DNA from: Lysinibacillus sp. JNUCC-52
Lineage (GTDB): Bacteria; Bacillota; Bacilli; Bacillales_A; Planococcaceae
DNA: 64,000 nt
Assembly (NCBI RefSeq): GCF_015999545.1
Contig: NZ_CP065546.1
Location: 4,372,001 to 4,436,000 of the forward strand
Direction of reading: 5' to 3'
The position numbers and the translations under genes are program-made. Each line of letters begins with the position of its first letter. Within the stretch, counting starts at the first letter, position 1. A model generated the notes under the pieces. The model ran no database searches and was not told the DNA's origin. It was given only the letters and a program-made list of their open reading frames with translations. Below are positions 53,300 to 62,087 of the stretch, one piece after another.

Positions 53300-54172
53300 A
53301 TGAAAGACAGTGTAGAATCACTTATTAAGAAATTTGGTCTAGAAATTTCAATAGAACAACGTAAATACTTAAGTTTTCTATATGAAAATTTACATCTAGA
53401 AGAGTTAAGTGATAAGGAACAACATTTTTTTATTGACTATTTTTACAAGAGTGAGACACTACGAAATATGGCAGCATTTGCACTTGAGCTAGCAGATGTC
53501 ACGCAGGAGATTCGTGAAAACGTTCCAACAATTGAACAGGCAGAGCAGCTAGCGAATGGGAAAGAACAACGGTTGTATTATGAACAAAAGTGGCAAGAAG
53601 CTAGACGACAAAAACTAAAGCAGCAAACAACAAAAAGTGGAAATGTTTTATATGTTCCATTTGTTGATTACAAAGAAGAACAAGGCCCAATGATTATTTG
53701 TCTTGAACAAACATCTGGGATGGCAAGATATTCAGAGTTATGCAAAAGTATGATTTTGTCTTTATTTATGACTGCACATCAGGAACAACGCGATTTATAT
53801 ATCGTGCCTTACGATTGTCAAATTCATGTCCATTATCGCTTTGAAAATGGACATTTAAATCTATCTGATTTTAAAGATTTTATTGAATATAAGGCAAAAG
53901 GGGAAGCGGCAATTTTGCCTGTTCTACAGTTTGTGAAAGGTTTGCTGCAAGAAAATCAACAATGTGCAGAAACAGATGTCCTTATTTTTACGGAAGGTAA
54001 TCCTGTTGATGGGCAATATTTATTAGGGAAGCGTGCAAAGACGATTATCGAGGAAATGAAGCAACGTTATCATGCTGAATTTTCGGTTATTGCAATGAAT
54101 GAACAACGTTTTAATGAGCATCATTTTTGGTTTGCGAACAAGGCTATTTTTGCAGACGATGCGATACAATAA
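53300..54172 (+). CDS. Orphan ViaA-like VWA-domain protein with degenerate MIDAS
   Basis: A 290-aa soluble protein. The N-terminal 110 residues are helical and charged, and the rest resembles the C-terminal VWA domain of ViaA (GPMIICLEQTSGMARYSELC, DLYIVPYDCQIHV, GEAAILPVLQFVKGLL, VLIFTEGNPV, FSVIAMNE). In ViaA the first MIDAS motif is DTSGS; here residues 136-140 read EQTSG, so the Asp and one Ser are replaced and metal binding may be altered. No RavA/MoxR ATPase gene is adjacent. ATG 53300 follows GGAGGTG. Function unknown; a chaperone-like adaptor role is inference. Confidence 0.75.
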   Translation: MKDSVESLIKKFGLEISIEQRKYLSFLYENLHLEELSDKEQHFFIDYFYKSETLRNMAAFALELADVTQEIRENVPTIEQAEQLANGKEQRLYYEQKWQEARRQKLKQQTTKSGNVLYVPFVDYKEEQGPMIICLEQTSGMARYSELCKSMILSLFMTAHQEQRDLYIVPYDCQIHVHYRFENGHLNLSDFKDFIEYKAKGEAAILPVLQFVKGLLQENQQCAETDVLIFTEGNPVDGQYLLGKRAKTIIEEMKQRYHAEFSVIAMNEQRFNEHHFWFANKAIFADDAIQ

Positions 54173-54179
54173 AATGTAC

Positions 54180-54213
54180 AGCTGACCAGAAAGATTTTGG
54201 TCGGCTTATTTTT
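54180..54213 (+). terminator. Terminator after the VWA gene
   Basis: AGCTGACCA pairs with TGGTCGGCT (one G-T), followed by TATTTTT. Confidence 0.82.
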
Positions 54214-54287
54214 ACTGAACGACCACATAGTTTATTAACAGTAAAAAATTTATAAAAATGTACATAGGTAAGTAAAAGGAGAATTAC

Positions 54288-55343
54288 ATGGATTCAATGA
54301 AATGGTTATTACCGAACTTGACTGCGCCAACATGGATGGACATTACAATTGCAGTTGCGTTTTGTGTGTTTGGTTGGTTATTCCAGCATTTTGTACTGAA
54401 GAAGATAATTACGAGTAGTGTATCGTTTTTAAAAAAGAGACAACGTAATTTTCAAGCGACTGTGCTTTCACAATTTAATAACGCAATCCGCTATGCGTTT
54501 ATGTCTGCAGTAGTTGTCCTTAGTTTATCAAATTTACTCAAAATATTTTTATTTACACATTTTGCAACAAAAAATTTCGTATTATCAATCATGGTGTTTT
54601 TTGCATTTAAAGGCGTATACGATGTCCTTCATTATTATACGAAGCAACCACTGCAGTTAAATAACGATGAAGAGCAAAATGTTCTTCTGCCTTTTTTCCT
54701 TCGTATCGGTAAAGTGCTCGTCATGATATTGGCCATGTTTACTATTGCTTCATTTTGGGACTTTAATATTAATGGCTTCTTAACAGGGATTGGCCTAACA
54801 GGAGTAGCAATTGCTTTTGGTATACGTGATACGTTGGCACATGTCTTTGGTGGGATGTCAGTGGCACTCGACAATCCTTTCCAAATTGGCGACTGGATTG
54901 CGACAGAGGATCAAAAAATAGAAGGCACAATTGAAGATATAAACCTTCGCAGTACGCTTATTCAAACAGGCGATAAAGGGCTTGTATATGTTCCAAACTC
55001 TTATTTAGTGAATCGTCCAATTTATAATTTATCGAAACGAGAAAAACGAAAATGTGAACTGTTTTTATATGTTGCGGCAGAAAATGAAGAGGAACAATTG
55101 CGCAGTGCATTAAGTACAATTCATCAGCAAATTTATTTGCATGCAAATACTGAAAAAGAAATGATTCATGTTTATATTGATGAGTTTCACCAAACATCAT
55201 ATCGTGTTCTTGTTCGCTTCTTTGTTGCAACAAATGATACGGCAGTTATGCTAAGTGTCCGACAGGATGTTTTATTTGCTATCCGTCAGGTTGTAAGTGA
55301 GTATGACATTGTTCTTGCTGAGGAAACCGACGATAATTGTTGA
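54288..55343 (+). CDS. MscS-family small-conductance mechanosensitive channel
   Basis: A 351-aa membrane protein. Four to five N-terminal helices are followed by the pore helix and beta domain typical of MscS: GFLTGIGLTGVAIAFGIRDTLAHVFGGMSVALDNPFQIGDWI (split at about 165-205) and VYVPNSYLVNRPIYNLS near 230. It releases solutes upon osmotic downshock. Start ATG 54288 has AAAAGGAG. It is a single gene between the VWA gene and the T-box leader. Confidence 0.92.
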   Translation: MDSMKWLLPNLTAPTWMDITIAVAFCVFGWLFQHFVLKKIITSSVSFLKKRQRNFQATVLSQFNNAIRYAFMSAVVVLSLSNLLKIFLFTHFATKNFVLSIMVFFAFKGVYDVLHYYTKQPLQLNNDEEQNVLLPFFLRIGKVLVMILAMFTIASFWDFNINGFLTGIGLTGVAIAFGIRDTLAHVFGGMSVALDNPFQIGDWIATEDQKIEGTIEDINLRSTLIQTGDKGLVYVPNSYLVNRPIYNLSKREKRKCELFLYVAAENEEEQLRSALSTIHQQIYLHANTEKEMIHVYIDEFHQTSYRVLVRFFVATNDTAVMLSVRQDVLFAIRQVVSEYDIVLAEETDDNC

Positions 55344-55404
55344 TGATATGGTAAAATATAATTTGAATTGTTTGATACTTTACATTACAATGTAAACTAG
55401 CAAT

Positions 55405-55635
55405 CAGCTTAGATGAAGAGTAGTAACTATTATGATTTGTTCTAGAGAGCTAGCGGTTGGTGGAAGCTAGTACAAAGAAATAGTGAATGGACTTCGGAGC
55501 TCTAATTCAGAAAAGAGTAGTATGGATTAGCGTTTGCCTACGTTACAAGGCATTGAGAGGGTCTTAGTAGTAAGGCCAATGAAGGTGGCACCACGGCTTT
55601 TCCGTCCTTTTGTGATGGAAAGGCCTTTTTATATG
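55405..55635 (+). ncRNA. T-box riboswitch leader with Trp (UGG) specifier
   Basis: Transcribed leader of trpE. Stem I carries AGAGAGCTAGCGG and GGTGGAAGCTAG, and a specifier loop GTGAA-TGG-AC with TGG at 55488-55490. The conserved T-box sequence AAGGTGGCACCACGG lies at 55582-55596 (consensus AGGGTGGNACCGCG). A terminator stem GGCTTTTCCGTC/GATGGAAAGGCC is followed by TTTTTAT at about 55594-55632. Uncharged tRNA-Trp would stabilise the antiterminator and switch on trpEG. Confidence 0.93.
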
Positions 55636-55681
55636 GATTTTTGGTGTAGCAGAGCAGAGTAGAGCGAAGGAGAGATTGAGT

Positions 55682-57067
55682 ATGACAGTTGAGCTTAGCA
55701 GATTTGCCATGAAAGTATTACAAGGGGACATGATGACGCCCATATCAGTTTATCAAGCCCTTACAGGAAAGCATAAAATGTTATTTGAATCTTCAGCGAA
55801 GCATGAGGAAAGTGGCCGTTATTCCTTTATTGCTGTTAACCCAATAGCTGAATTAATTGGGGATCAAAATGGGTATCAATATTCAAAGGGTGGGGAGATT
55901 GATCAGTCTAGCGATAATGTGTTGAAAAAATTAAAAGAAGTTATGCCATTCCATCAAGCGGACTATCCATTTGCCTTTTTCGGGGGCGCAATTGGTTATT
56001 TTGGTTATGAGACTGCCTTTTATGCAGAGAAAATTGGAACGTATTTACATGATAATTTAGATATGCCAGACGTCCATGTTTTTTTCTATGATACATTTAT
56101 TGTTTTCGATCATTTAAAACAAGAGATTACATTAGCAGCGATTGATTTATTTAATGAAGGACGTTCACTTGTCACGATGGAAGCTGAACTTGCTGAAATG
56201 GAAAATCAACTATGCGCAGGTACTACGTTCGGTTTCATGGAGGTAGATCCATTAGATTTCCAGCCGATGATACCGAAGGAAGTGTTTATTGCAATTGTGG
56301 AGCGCGCGAAACAGCATATTGTAAGGGGCGATATTTTTCAAATTGTCTTATCGCAACGTTTTTCTTCCCCGTTTGCAGGCAACCCATTTGCTTTGTATCG
56401 TCAGTTAAGAACATCCAATCCATCGCCATATATGTTTTATATGGATTTTGAGGCTTACACTATTTTAGGTACGTCACCAGAGAGTCTTGTAAAGGTTAAA
56501 AATCGGAAAGTCACTACTAATCCAATTGCAGGAACAAAGCCCCGTGGTACAACGCAACAGCAGGATGAGGCAATTGCCAAAAGCTTATTAACGGATGAGA
56601 AAGAAATTGCTGAGCATCGAATGTTAGTTGATTTAGGGCGGAATGATATTGGGCGAATTTCCAAGGTTGGCACAGTAAAGGTTTCTAAATATATGAACAT
56701 TGAACGTTATAAGCATGTTATGCATATCGTTTCAGAGGTAGTAGGGGAGCTTCGTGATGAGGTACATGTATTAGACGTCCTCAGTGCATGTTTGCCAGCG
56801 GGGACAGTATCTGGAGCACCAAAAATTCGAGCGATGCAGCTAATTAATGAGATGGAACCAGTAAAGCGAGGTGTGTACGCTGGTGCAGTCGGCTATATTT
56901 CAGCTACGGGAGATATGGACTTAGCGCTAGCGATTCGTACAATGGTTATAAAGGATGGGCATGCGCATGTGCAGGCAGGTGCAGGGGTCGTTTATGATTC
57001 AGTCCCATTATCAGAATATGAAGAAACACTTAATAAAGCTCGTGCGCTACTGGAGGTAAAAAAATGA
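55682..57067 (+). CDS. trpE: Anthranilate synthase component I
   Basis: A 461-aa chorismate-using enzyme that makes anthranilate with ammonia from TrpG. The N-terminal domain has a LFES motif at 34-37 near the position of the Trp feedback site (LLES) and ESGRYSF. The C-terminal chorismate domain keeps GDIFQIVLSQRF, PIAGTKPRG, DEKEIAEHRMLVDLGRND and PAGTVSGAPKIRAM. The UGG T-box upstream supports trpE over pabB. ATG 55682 has GGAG nine bases before it. It overlaps trpG by four bases (ATGA). No other trp gene follows. Confidence 0.92.
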   Translation: MTVELSRFAMKVLQGDMMTPISVYQALTGKHKMLFESSAKHEESGRYSFIAVNPIAELIGDQNGYQYSKGGEIDQSSDNVLKKLKEVMPFHQADYPFAFFGGAIGYFGYETAFYAEKIGTYLHDNLDMPDVHVFFYDTFIVFDHLKQEITLAAIDLFNEGRSLVTMEAELAEMENQLCAGTTFGFMEVDPLDFQPMIPKEVFIAIVERAKQHIVRGDIFQIVLSQRFSSPFAGNPFALYRQLRTSNPSPYMFYMDFEAYTILGTSPESLVKVKNRKVTTNPIAGTKPRGTTQQQDEAIAKSLLTDEKEIAEHRMLVDLGRNDIGRISKVGTVKVSKYMNIERYKHVMHIVSEVVGELRDEVHVLDVLSACLPAGTVSGAPKIRAMQLINEMEPVKRGVYAGAVGYISATGDMDLALAIRTMVIKDGHAHVQAGAGVVYDSVPLSEYEETLNKARALLEVKK

Positions 57068-57645
57068 TTTTATTAATCGATAATTACGATTCGTTCACAT
57101 ATAATTTATTTCAGCAAATTAGTATGTTAGGTAAGGAAGTAAGAGTAGTACGGAATGATGACATAACAATTGAAGAAATAAAAGATATGAATCCAGAAGC
57201 GATTATTTTATCCCCAGGCCCGGGGACACCGAATGAAGCAGGAATGACAGTGCAAATTGTTCAGGAACTATATAAAAAGTACCCTATTTTAGGGATTTGC
57301 TTAGGGCATCAGTCGATAGGGCAAGCATTTGGGGGCTCCGTCGAACTAGCGAAAAATATTATGCACGGTAAACTATCAGCATTAAGCTACGAACAAACAG
57401 GCGTATTCGCACAATTAGAAGGTGAAGTGGAAGTGATGCGATACCATTCACTAATTATAGAACCAACTACATTACACGAGGATTTCATTATTACTGCAAC
57501 TTCTAAAGATGACGGGGAAATAATGGCGATTCAACATAAGCACCACCCACTAGTCGGATTGCAATTCCATCCCGAGTCTATAGGCACTAAAGCAGGTAAC
57601 AATATCGTGCAAGCCTTTCTAAATCTTTATAGTGCCTGTCACTAA
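57064..57645 (+). CDS. trpG: Anthranilate synthase component II (glutamine amidotransferase)
   Basis: A 193-aa class I glutamine amidotransferase that supplies ammonia to TrpE. The N-terminal DNYDSFTYN is followed by SPGPGTP near 50-56, the nucleophile C79 in GICLGHQ, and the H169/E171 pair in FHPES. It could also serve PabB, as in B. subtilis, where one amidotransferase serves both. The last codons (SACH) and the TAA stop are formed by an intergenic GTGCCTGTCAC-AAACAATTCTG repeat, so the native C-terminus may have been replaced. Confidence 0.92.
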   Translation: MILLIDNYDSFTYNLFQQISMLGKEVRVVRNDDITIEEIKDMNPEAIILSPGPGTPNEAGMTVQIVQELYKKYPILGICLGHQSIGQAFGGSVELAKNIMHGKLSALSYEQTGVFAQLEGEVEVMRYHSLIIEPTTLHEDFIITATSKDDGEIMAIQHKHHPLVGLQFHPESIGTKAGNNIVQAFLNLYSACH

Positions 57646-57752
57646 AACAATTCTGATAATTTAAAATGAAAAATCCACTTCGCCTCCTGCGGTTTACAAT
57701 TTTCCGCAGGAGGCGAAGTGGATTACGAGTGCCAGTCACTCAAACAATTCTG
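57632..57752. repeat. Composite repeat with perfect 21-bp palindrome core
   Basis: Left flank GTGCCTGTCAC (57632-57642) plus AAACAATTCTG (57645-57655). The core is AATCCACTTCGCCTCCTGCGG (57672-57692), split here as a 21-base arm, with its exact complement at 57704-57724 and an 11-base loop. Right flank GTGCCAGTCAC plus AAACAATTCTG (57729-57752). Same layout as 31182-31352 but with the inner GC-rich part deleted. It could terminate transcription of trpEG and of the convergent gene. Confidence 0.88.
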
Positions 57753-57768
57753 CATTTTGCCAGTCTAT

Positions 57769-58278
57769 TTATTGCTTTTTACGTGTAATTAATTTAGCGA
57801 TGTCTTCTAATGTCATAGAAGAATTAACTTCATAGGAGCCAATTTGTAAGCTTCGAGCATATTTGGCATTGGCAAGAAGGAGTTCCATTTCAACACTATT
57901 TGGAATAATGCCGCCATCCTCTAGCTTTTGAGCTACTATATAAGGCGTTATTCCACTATATATTTGAAGCGTCATTTTTACTGTATCATCAGAAGCAGGT
58001 GTACTACTTTCAGCAGGCTCACTCTCGGCATGTCCGTCAGTTGTATTTGCTTCCTTAGTACTTTCAGTTACCGTTTCTTTAGTAGATTGTGCTTTTAATG
58101 AAGCTATTTCTTTTGTTGCCTGTTCAAGCTGTTGTTGTAGCTCCTCCACATCCTTATCATTTTTAGAGGCAACTGTAGGCAGACCAATATTAAAATCAAA
58201 GCGGTCGGCAACCGATAGTAATGCGCCGACTAAGAAAAGGGCGATCCCAAATGCACGGATAGAGGATTTCATAATCAC
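57769..58278 (-). CDS. Membrane-anchored coiled-coil protein with YceG/MltG-like N-terminal module
   Basis: A 169-aa protein: an N-terminal membrane helix (about 9-24), a coiled coil (DVEELQQQLEQATKEIASLKA), a Ser/Thr/Glu-rich spacer, and a C-terminal module (LQIYSGITPYIVAQKLEDGGII ... SYEVNSSMTLEDIAKLI). That module resembles the small LysM-like subdomain of YceG/MltG. It lacks the lytic transglycosylase catalytic part, so an enzyme role is unlikely. Position after the pst/trp region is like B. subtilis yqzC/yqzD. It overlaps the upstream gene by four bases. Confidence 0.65.
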   Translation of the reverse strand: MIMKSSIRAFGIALFLVGALLSVADRFDFNIGLPTVASKNDKDVEELQQQLEQATKEIASLKAQSTKETVTESTKEANTTDGHAESEPAESSTPASDDTVKMTLQIYSGITPYIVAQKLEDGGIIPNSVEMELLLANAKYARSLQIGSYEVNSSMTLEDIAKLITRKKQ

Positions 58279-58727
58279 CGACCTCCGTTTGCAATCACTT
58301 GCTGTACTTGCTCTTCTGTTAAATTGGAGCGAATACTAATATCAGCAATTGAAAGGCCTTGTTTGTTCAATTCAAGCACTTGACTGATAATAATATCGTG
58401 AATTGGTTTAGGATTGTTAGGTATTGACTCGGATTTTTTTACTTGAGCTGCTTGTTGAACAGCCTGCATTACTTGTTGAACCTTTGGATTATGTAGCGTT
58501 GGATTTTTAGTCGCTGGTGACTTAATCTGAAATTCTGGTTCTAGTAATAGCTCTTCTTCTACAATTTTTAGTCGACGCTTTAAATTATTAGTTTCTTGAA
58601 AAATTGAGATAGATAATTCTTCGACATCTTGTTCGACTTTTTTCGCACTATTTTTGAAAAAGAACGATAGAACGATTAAAACGATACCGATAATCATAAG
58701 TATGATGGATAAATCCAATAGTTTCAC
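58275..58727 (-). CDS. Membrane-anchored coiled-coil protein with HTH-like C-terminus
   Basis: A 150-aa protein: an N-terminal anchor (IILMIIGIVLIVLSFFF), a coiled coil (VEQDVEELSISIFQETNNLKRRLKIVEEELL), a Gln/Ala-rich linker and a C-terminal helical module (IISQVLELNKQGLSIADISIRSNLTEEQVQQVI) that reads like a degenerate helix-turn-helix. It is coupled to the next gene by a four-base overlap, so the two probably act together at the membrane. The start is GTG 58727 or TTG 58718, the latter with GGGGTG upstream. Function unknown. Confidence 0.6.
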   Translation of the reverse strand: MKLLDLSIILMIIGIVLIVLSFFFKNSAKKVEQDVEELSISIFQETNNLKRRLKIVEEELLLEPEFQIKSPATKNPTLHNPKVQQVMQAVQQAAQVKKSESIPNNPKPIHDIIISQVLELNKQGLSIADISIRSNLTEEQVQQVIANGGR

Positions 58728-58885
58728 CCCATTAAATTATGTAATTATAAGGTATTTTACCACATGCAAACTTATTATGAAATGAAGGTAGATTTTTTTT
58801 CAGTTTATGTTATAATAGGTTAGTCGTATAAATCATGCTCAAATTTAAAAATTTTAATTCTTGATATAGAGTGGGAGGGTTAATG

Positions 58886-59035
58886 ATGCGCGTAAACATT
58901 ACTTTAGCTTGCACAGATTGCGGCGAACGTAACTACATTTCTAAAAAGAACAAGCGTAACAATCCAGAGCGTCTTGAACTTAAAAAATATTGCTCTCGCG
59001 AGAAGAAATACACTCTTCACCGTGAAACGAAGTAA
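58886..59035 (+). CDS. rpmG: 50S ribosomal protein L33
   Basis: A 49-aa basic ribosomal protein beginning [19 protein letters not shown] and ending TLHRETK. It has one CxxC pair (C9/C12) but only one Cys (C36) in the second half, so like B. subtilis RpmGA it cannot form a full zinc ribbon (the C-minus type, used when zinc is low). ATG 58886 is preferred over the adjacent ATG 58883, with GGAGGG upstream. It has its own terminator. Confidence 0.95.
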   Translation: MRVNITLACTDCGERNYISKKNKRNNPERLELKKYCSREKKYTLHRETK

Positions 59036-59045
59036 TCGCTCATTA

Positions 59046-59074
59046 GGCCAAAACCACATGTGGTTTTGGCTTTC
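59046..59074 (+). terminator. Terminator of rpmG
   Basis: GCCAAAACCACA and TGTGGTTTTGGC form a 24-bp palindrome followed by TTTC. Confidence 0.85.
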
Positions 59075-59100
59075 TACATTTTTATAGGAGGTAACTTATC

Positions 59101-59685
59101 GTGGATAAAACAACGTTACGAAACGAAGTACGTGAAGCGCTTGCGAATATGAGTGCAACAACGTATCGTGATCAGTCATTTGCTGTAGCAAAAAAAGTGC
59201 TACAGGAACCATATATAATAGAAGCAAATACGATTGGTATCACTATTTCCAATAAGCCAGAACTAGACACAATTCATTTAATTGAAGCACTTTGGCAATT
59301 AGGTAAAAAGGTGGCTGTTCCTAAATGTAACGCAAAAACGAGAGAAATGTCATTTTATGCCATAGAATCGTTTGCACAGCTCGAAACTGTTTATATGCAT
59401 TTGCGTGAACCAATTCCAACAGAGTGTGAGTTCGTTGACGCAAATGAAATGGATATCATACTCGTTCCAGGTGTTGTTTTTGATATAAAAGGTTACCGAA
59501 TTGGTTACGGTGGTGGTTATTACGATCGCTATGTATTAAACTATAAAAAAGGTAAATTGATGTCTCTACTTTTTGATGAGCAACTTTATGAACAAGTGCC
59601 TATAGAGAATCATGATTGCCCAGTGGATTTTATTTTCACACCGACAAAACGTATTGATTGTGGAGCGCAACGAGGAGCGAAGTAA
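59101..59685 (+). CDS. yqgN: 5-formyltetrahydrofolate cyclo-ligase
   Basis: A 194-aa enzyme that converts 5-formyl-THF to 5,10-methenyl-THF with ATP. The N-terminal KTTLRNEVREAL is family-like; the central VPKCNAKTREMSFY and the C-terminal GYRIGYGGGYYDR (ATP/folate site) are intact. The GTG start at 59101 follows ATAGGAGG. The next gene starts at the base after its stop, so the two are co-transcribed. Position equals yqgN in B. subtilis. Confidence 0.93.
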   Translation: MDKTTLRNEVREALANMSATTYRDQSFAVAKKVLQEPYIIEANTIGITISNKPELDTIHLIEALWQLGKKVAVPKCNAKTREMSFYAIESFAQLETVYMHLREPIPTECEFVDANEMDIILVPGVVFDIKGYRIGYGGGYYDRYVLNYKKGKLMSLLFDEQLYEQVPIENHDCPVDFIFTPTKRIDCGAQRGAK

Positions 59686-59895
59686 ATGGATAAAATGTTA
59701 GATATTTATGAGTTATTAAAGACATATGGTACTTATATTTATACACGGGATCCAATTGGCGATTTGATGTTAATGGAGGATGAAATTCGTGAGCTGTATA
59801 AGGCGAATGTTCTGGACATTAAAGATTACCAAATGGCTTTATTGTTAATTCGACAAGAAGTGACAAGACTTCGGGTTGAACAAAATAAACAATAA
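59686..59895 (+). CDS. yqgQ: YqgQ (DUF910) small protein
   Basis: A 69-aa soluble helical protein with the conserved core YELLKTYGTYIYTRDPIGDL and MEDEIRELYKANVLDI. This is the DUF910 family, which may bind single-stranded nucleic acid; function is not established. It begins directly after the yqgN stop, with GAGGAG inside the end of that gene, so it is translationally linked. Followed by a small terminator at 59958. Confidence 0.88.
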   Translation: MDKMLDIYELLKTYGTYIYTRDPIGDLMLMEDEIRELYKANVLDIKDYQMALLLIRQEVTRLRVEQNKQ

Positions 59896-59957
59896 TGTTT
59901 TAATTGAGTATAATTTGGGTATCGTAAAAATATTGTAATATGTATGTAAAATTATCC

Positions 59958-59983
59958 AAAACAGTGGTTTTCCACTGTTTTTA
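59958..59983 (+). terminator. Short terminator after yqgQ
   Basis: AAAACAGTGG pairs with CCACTGTTTT across a tetraloop TTTT, and T residues follow. Confidence 0.82.
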
Positions 59984-60185
59984 TGATTTTTGCGAAACTT
60001 TTTACAATCCAGAACGTATATATTAATGTTGAGTGTATAATTGGGTAGTCGTGATGACTTCCAAAAAAATATATCTGTTGATTATCTGTAAAAAAAGGAT
60101 TAAGATATATTTTGTTTCAGTAATAAATTGTAACAGTTTGATAAATTTTATTATTTTTTTGTAAGGAATAGGGAGGATGTTAGGA

Positions 60186-62081
60186 ATGAAATTAACAAAG
60201 TGGCCTAAACATTCATTTATGATACTAGCAATCGTAGCAACTTGGATAAAAACGGTCATTGTTTACCACACAAGCTTTGAGTTGAAGTTAGAAAATGCGA
60301 TGCAACAATTCATATTGTTTATCAATCCATTAAGTTTTGTACTGTTTATTTATGGATTATCATTATTCTTTAAAACACCTAAAATACGGAATCGTTATAT
60401 AATTACTATTAGTGTCTTATTATCAATTGTTTTATATGGAAATGTTGCGTTCTATCGATTCTACAATGACTTTATTACATTGCCAGTATTATTCCAAACA
60501 AGTAACTTTAGTGATTTAGGAACTTCAGCTGCAGCTATTATCAACCCTTGGGATCTTTTATATTTTGCGGATGTATTTATATTAATTATTGCAAATAAAT
60601 ATTTACCAAGAATGAAAGAAGCAGTAAAAGTAAACGTTGAATTCCGACGTGCATTTTTCGTTTTAGCAATTGCAATGACATTTTTAAACTTAGGTTTAGC
60701 AGAAACTGAGCGTCCTCAATTGTTAACACGAAGCTTTGACCGTGAACTTCTTGTAAAAAATATTGGTACGTACAACTATCATTTATATGATATTTATATT
60801 CAGTCTAAATCATCTGCACAACGCGCATTAGCGGATGGCAGTGAATTAGTAGAAGTGAACAACTACATTCGTTCTAACCAAGCGGCAAGCGACGAAAATA
60901 AGTTTGGCAAATACAAAGATCGTAACTTAATTGTTGTTTCACTTGAATCATTACAAAACTTTGTAATTAATAATGACATGGACGGACACGAAATCACGCC
61001 GTTCTTAAATTCTTTAACAAAAGATTCAGATACGTATTATTTCAATAATTTCTACCATCAAACAGGTTTAGGAAAAACATCTGACTCAGAGTTTATTTTA
61101 GAAAACTCATTATTCGGTCTTGGTCGTGGTGCAGTATTCTTTACACATGGTGGTAATACGTACAATTCCATGGCAGAGCGCCTTGGGGAAAATGGATACT
61201 TTACAAACGTTATGCACCCGAACAATAAATCGTTCTGGAATCGTGACATGATGTATCAATCTTTAAAAATTAATAAATTCTATGATGTAGATTCATATAC
61301 AGTAGAAGAAGGGCAAGCTGTCAACTGGGGAATGAAGGACATTCCATTCATGGAGCAATCTGCGGCGTTGATGAAAAACATGCCACAACCATTCTACTCT
61401 CGTTTGATAACATTAACGAACCACTATCCATTCACTTTGGACCCAGAAGACGTAATGATTCCTGAATACACATCAAACTCAGGCACATTAAATCGTTACT
61501 TCCAAACAGTTCGTTATATGGATGAAGCTTTAAAAGACTTCTTCCAAGATTTAAAAGATCAAGGTGTTTACGATAATTCAATTATCGTTATGTACGGTGA
61601 CCATTACGGTATTTCTGAAAATCATAATAAAGCAATGGCACAATATTTAGGTAAAGATGGCATAACACCATATGATAATGCATTGTTACAAGAAGTACCT
61701 TTATTCATCCACATCCCTGGAGATGGGGAAGGAAAAGAAATGGAAGAGGTTTCTGGTCAAATAGATTTACGACCAACAATTTTACATTTACTGGGTATTG
61801 AAACATCAAAAGATATGCAGCTTGGTGCAGATTTATTCTCACCAGAGCATGAAGATTTCGTTATTTTCCGTGATGGACGATTCATTACAGATAAATATGT
61901 TTATGCTGGTGAAGCATGCTATGACAAAGCAACAGGTGAACAAATTGATGTAGCGCCTTGCCAACCATATGCAGATCGTGCAACAACCGAATTGGAAAAC
62001 TCCGATGCTATCATCAATGGGGACTTGCTCCGATTCTATGATGAAAAAACAGGTAATTTAAAACAAAATGCAGTGAAGTAA
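60186..62081 (+). CDS. ltaS: Lipoteichoic acid synthase (LtaS/YqgS family)
   Basis: A 631-aa membrane enzyme that polymerises glycerol phosphate from phosphatidylglycerol on the outer face. Five N-terminal helices (about 10-170) are followed by a sulfatase-like extracellular domain. The metal ligand E254 is in VVSLES and the catalytic T298 is in GLGKTSDSEF; LITLTNHYPF and MYGDHYG also match. ATG 60186 is used; an ATG three codons earlier is inside GGAGGATG. B. subtilis has four paralogues, and this position equals yqgS. Two Cys near the C-terminus are unusual. Confidence 0.94.
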   Translation: MKLTKWPKHSFMILAIVATWIKTVIVYHTSFELKLENAMQQFILFINPLSFVLFIYGLSLFFKTPKIRNRYIITISVLLSIVLYGNVAFYRFYNDFITLPVLFQTSNFSDLGTSAAAIINPWDLLYFADVFILIIANKYLPRMKEAVKVNVEFRRAFFVLAIAMTFLNLGLAETERPQLLTRSFDRELLVKNIGTYNYHLYDIYIQSKSSAQRALADGSELVEVNNYIRSNQAASDENKFGKYKDRNLIVVSLESLQNFVINNDMDGHEITPFLNSLTKDSDTYYFNNFYHQTGLGKTSDSEFILENSLFGLGRGAVFFTHGGNTYNSMAERLGENGYFTNVMHPNNKSFWNRDMMYQSLKINKFYDVDSYTVEEGQAVNWGMKDIPFMEQSAALMKNMPQPFYSRLITLTNHYPFTLDPEDVMIPEYTSNSGTLNRYFQTVRYMDEALKDFFQDLKDQGVYDNSIIVMYGDHYGISENHNKAMAQYLGKDGITPYDNALLQEVPLFIHIPGDGEGKEMEEVSGQIDLRPTILHLLGIETSKDMQLGADLFSPEHEDFVIFRDGRFITDKYVYAGEACYDKATGEQIDVAPCQPYADRATTELENSDAIINGDLLRFYDEKTGNLKQNAVK

Positions 62082-62087
62082 AACAAT

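Noticed and set aside
55682-57645. pabB-pabA (folate) instead of trpE-trpG
   Set aside because: The T-box with a UGG specifier and the LFES-type N-terminal motif favour the tryptophan pathway; TrpG may still serve PabB.
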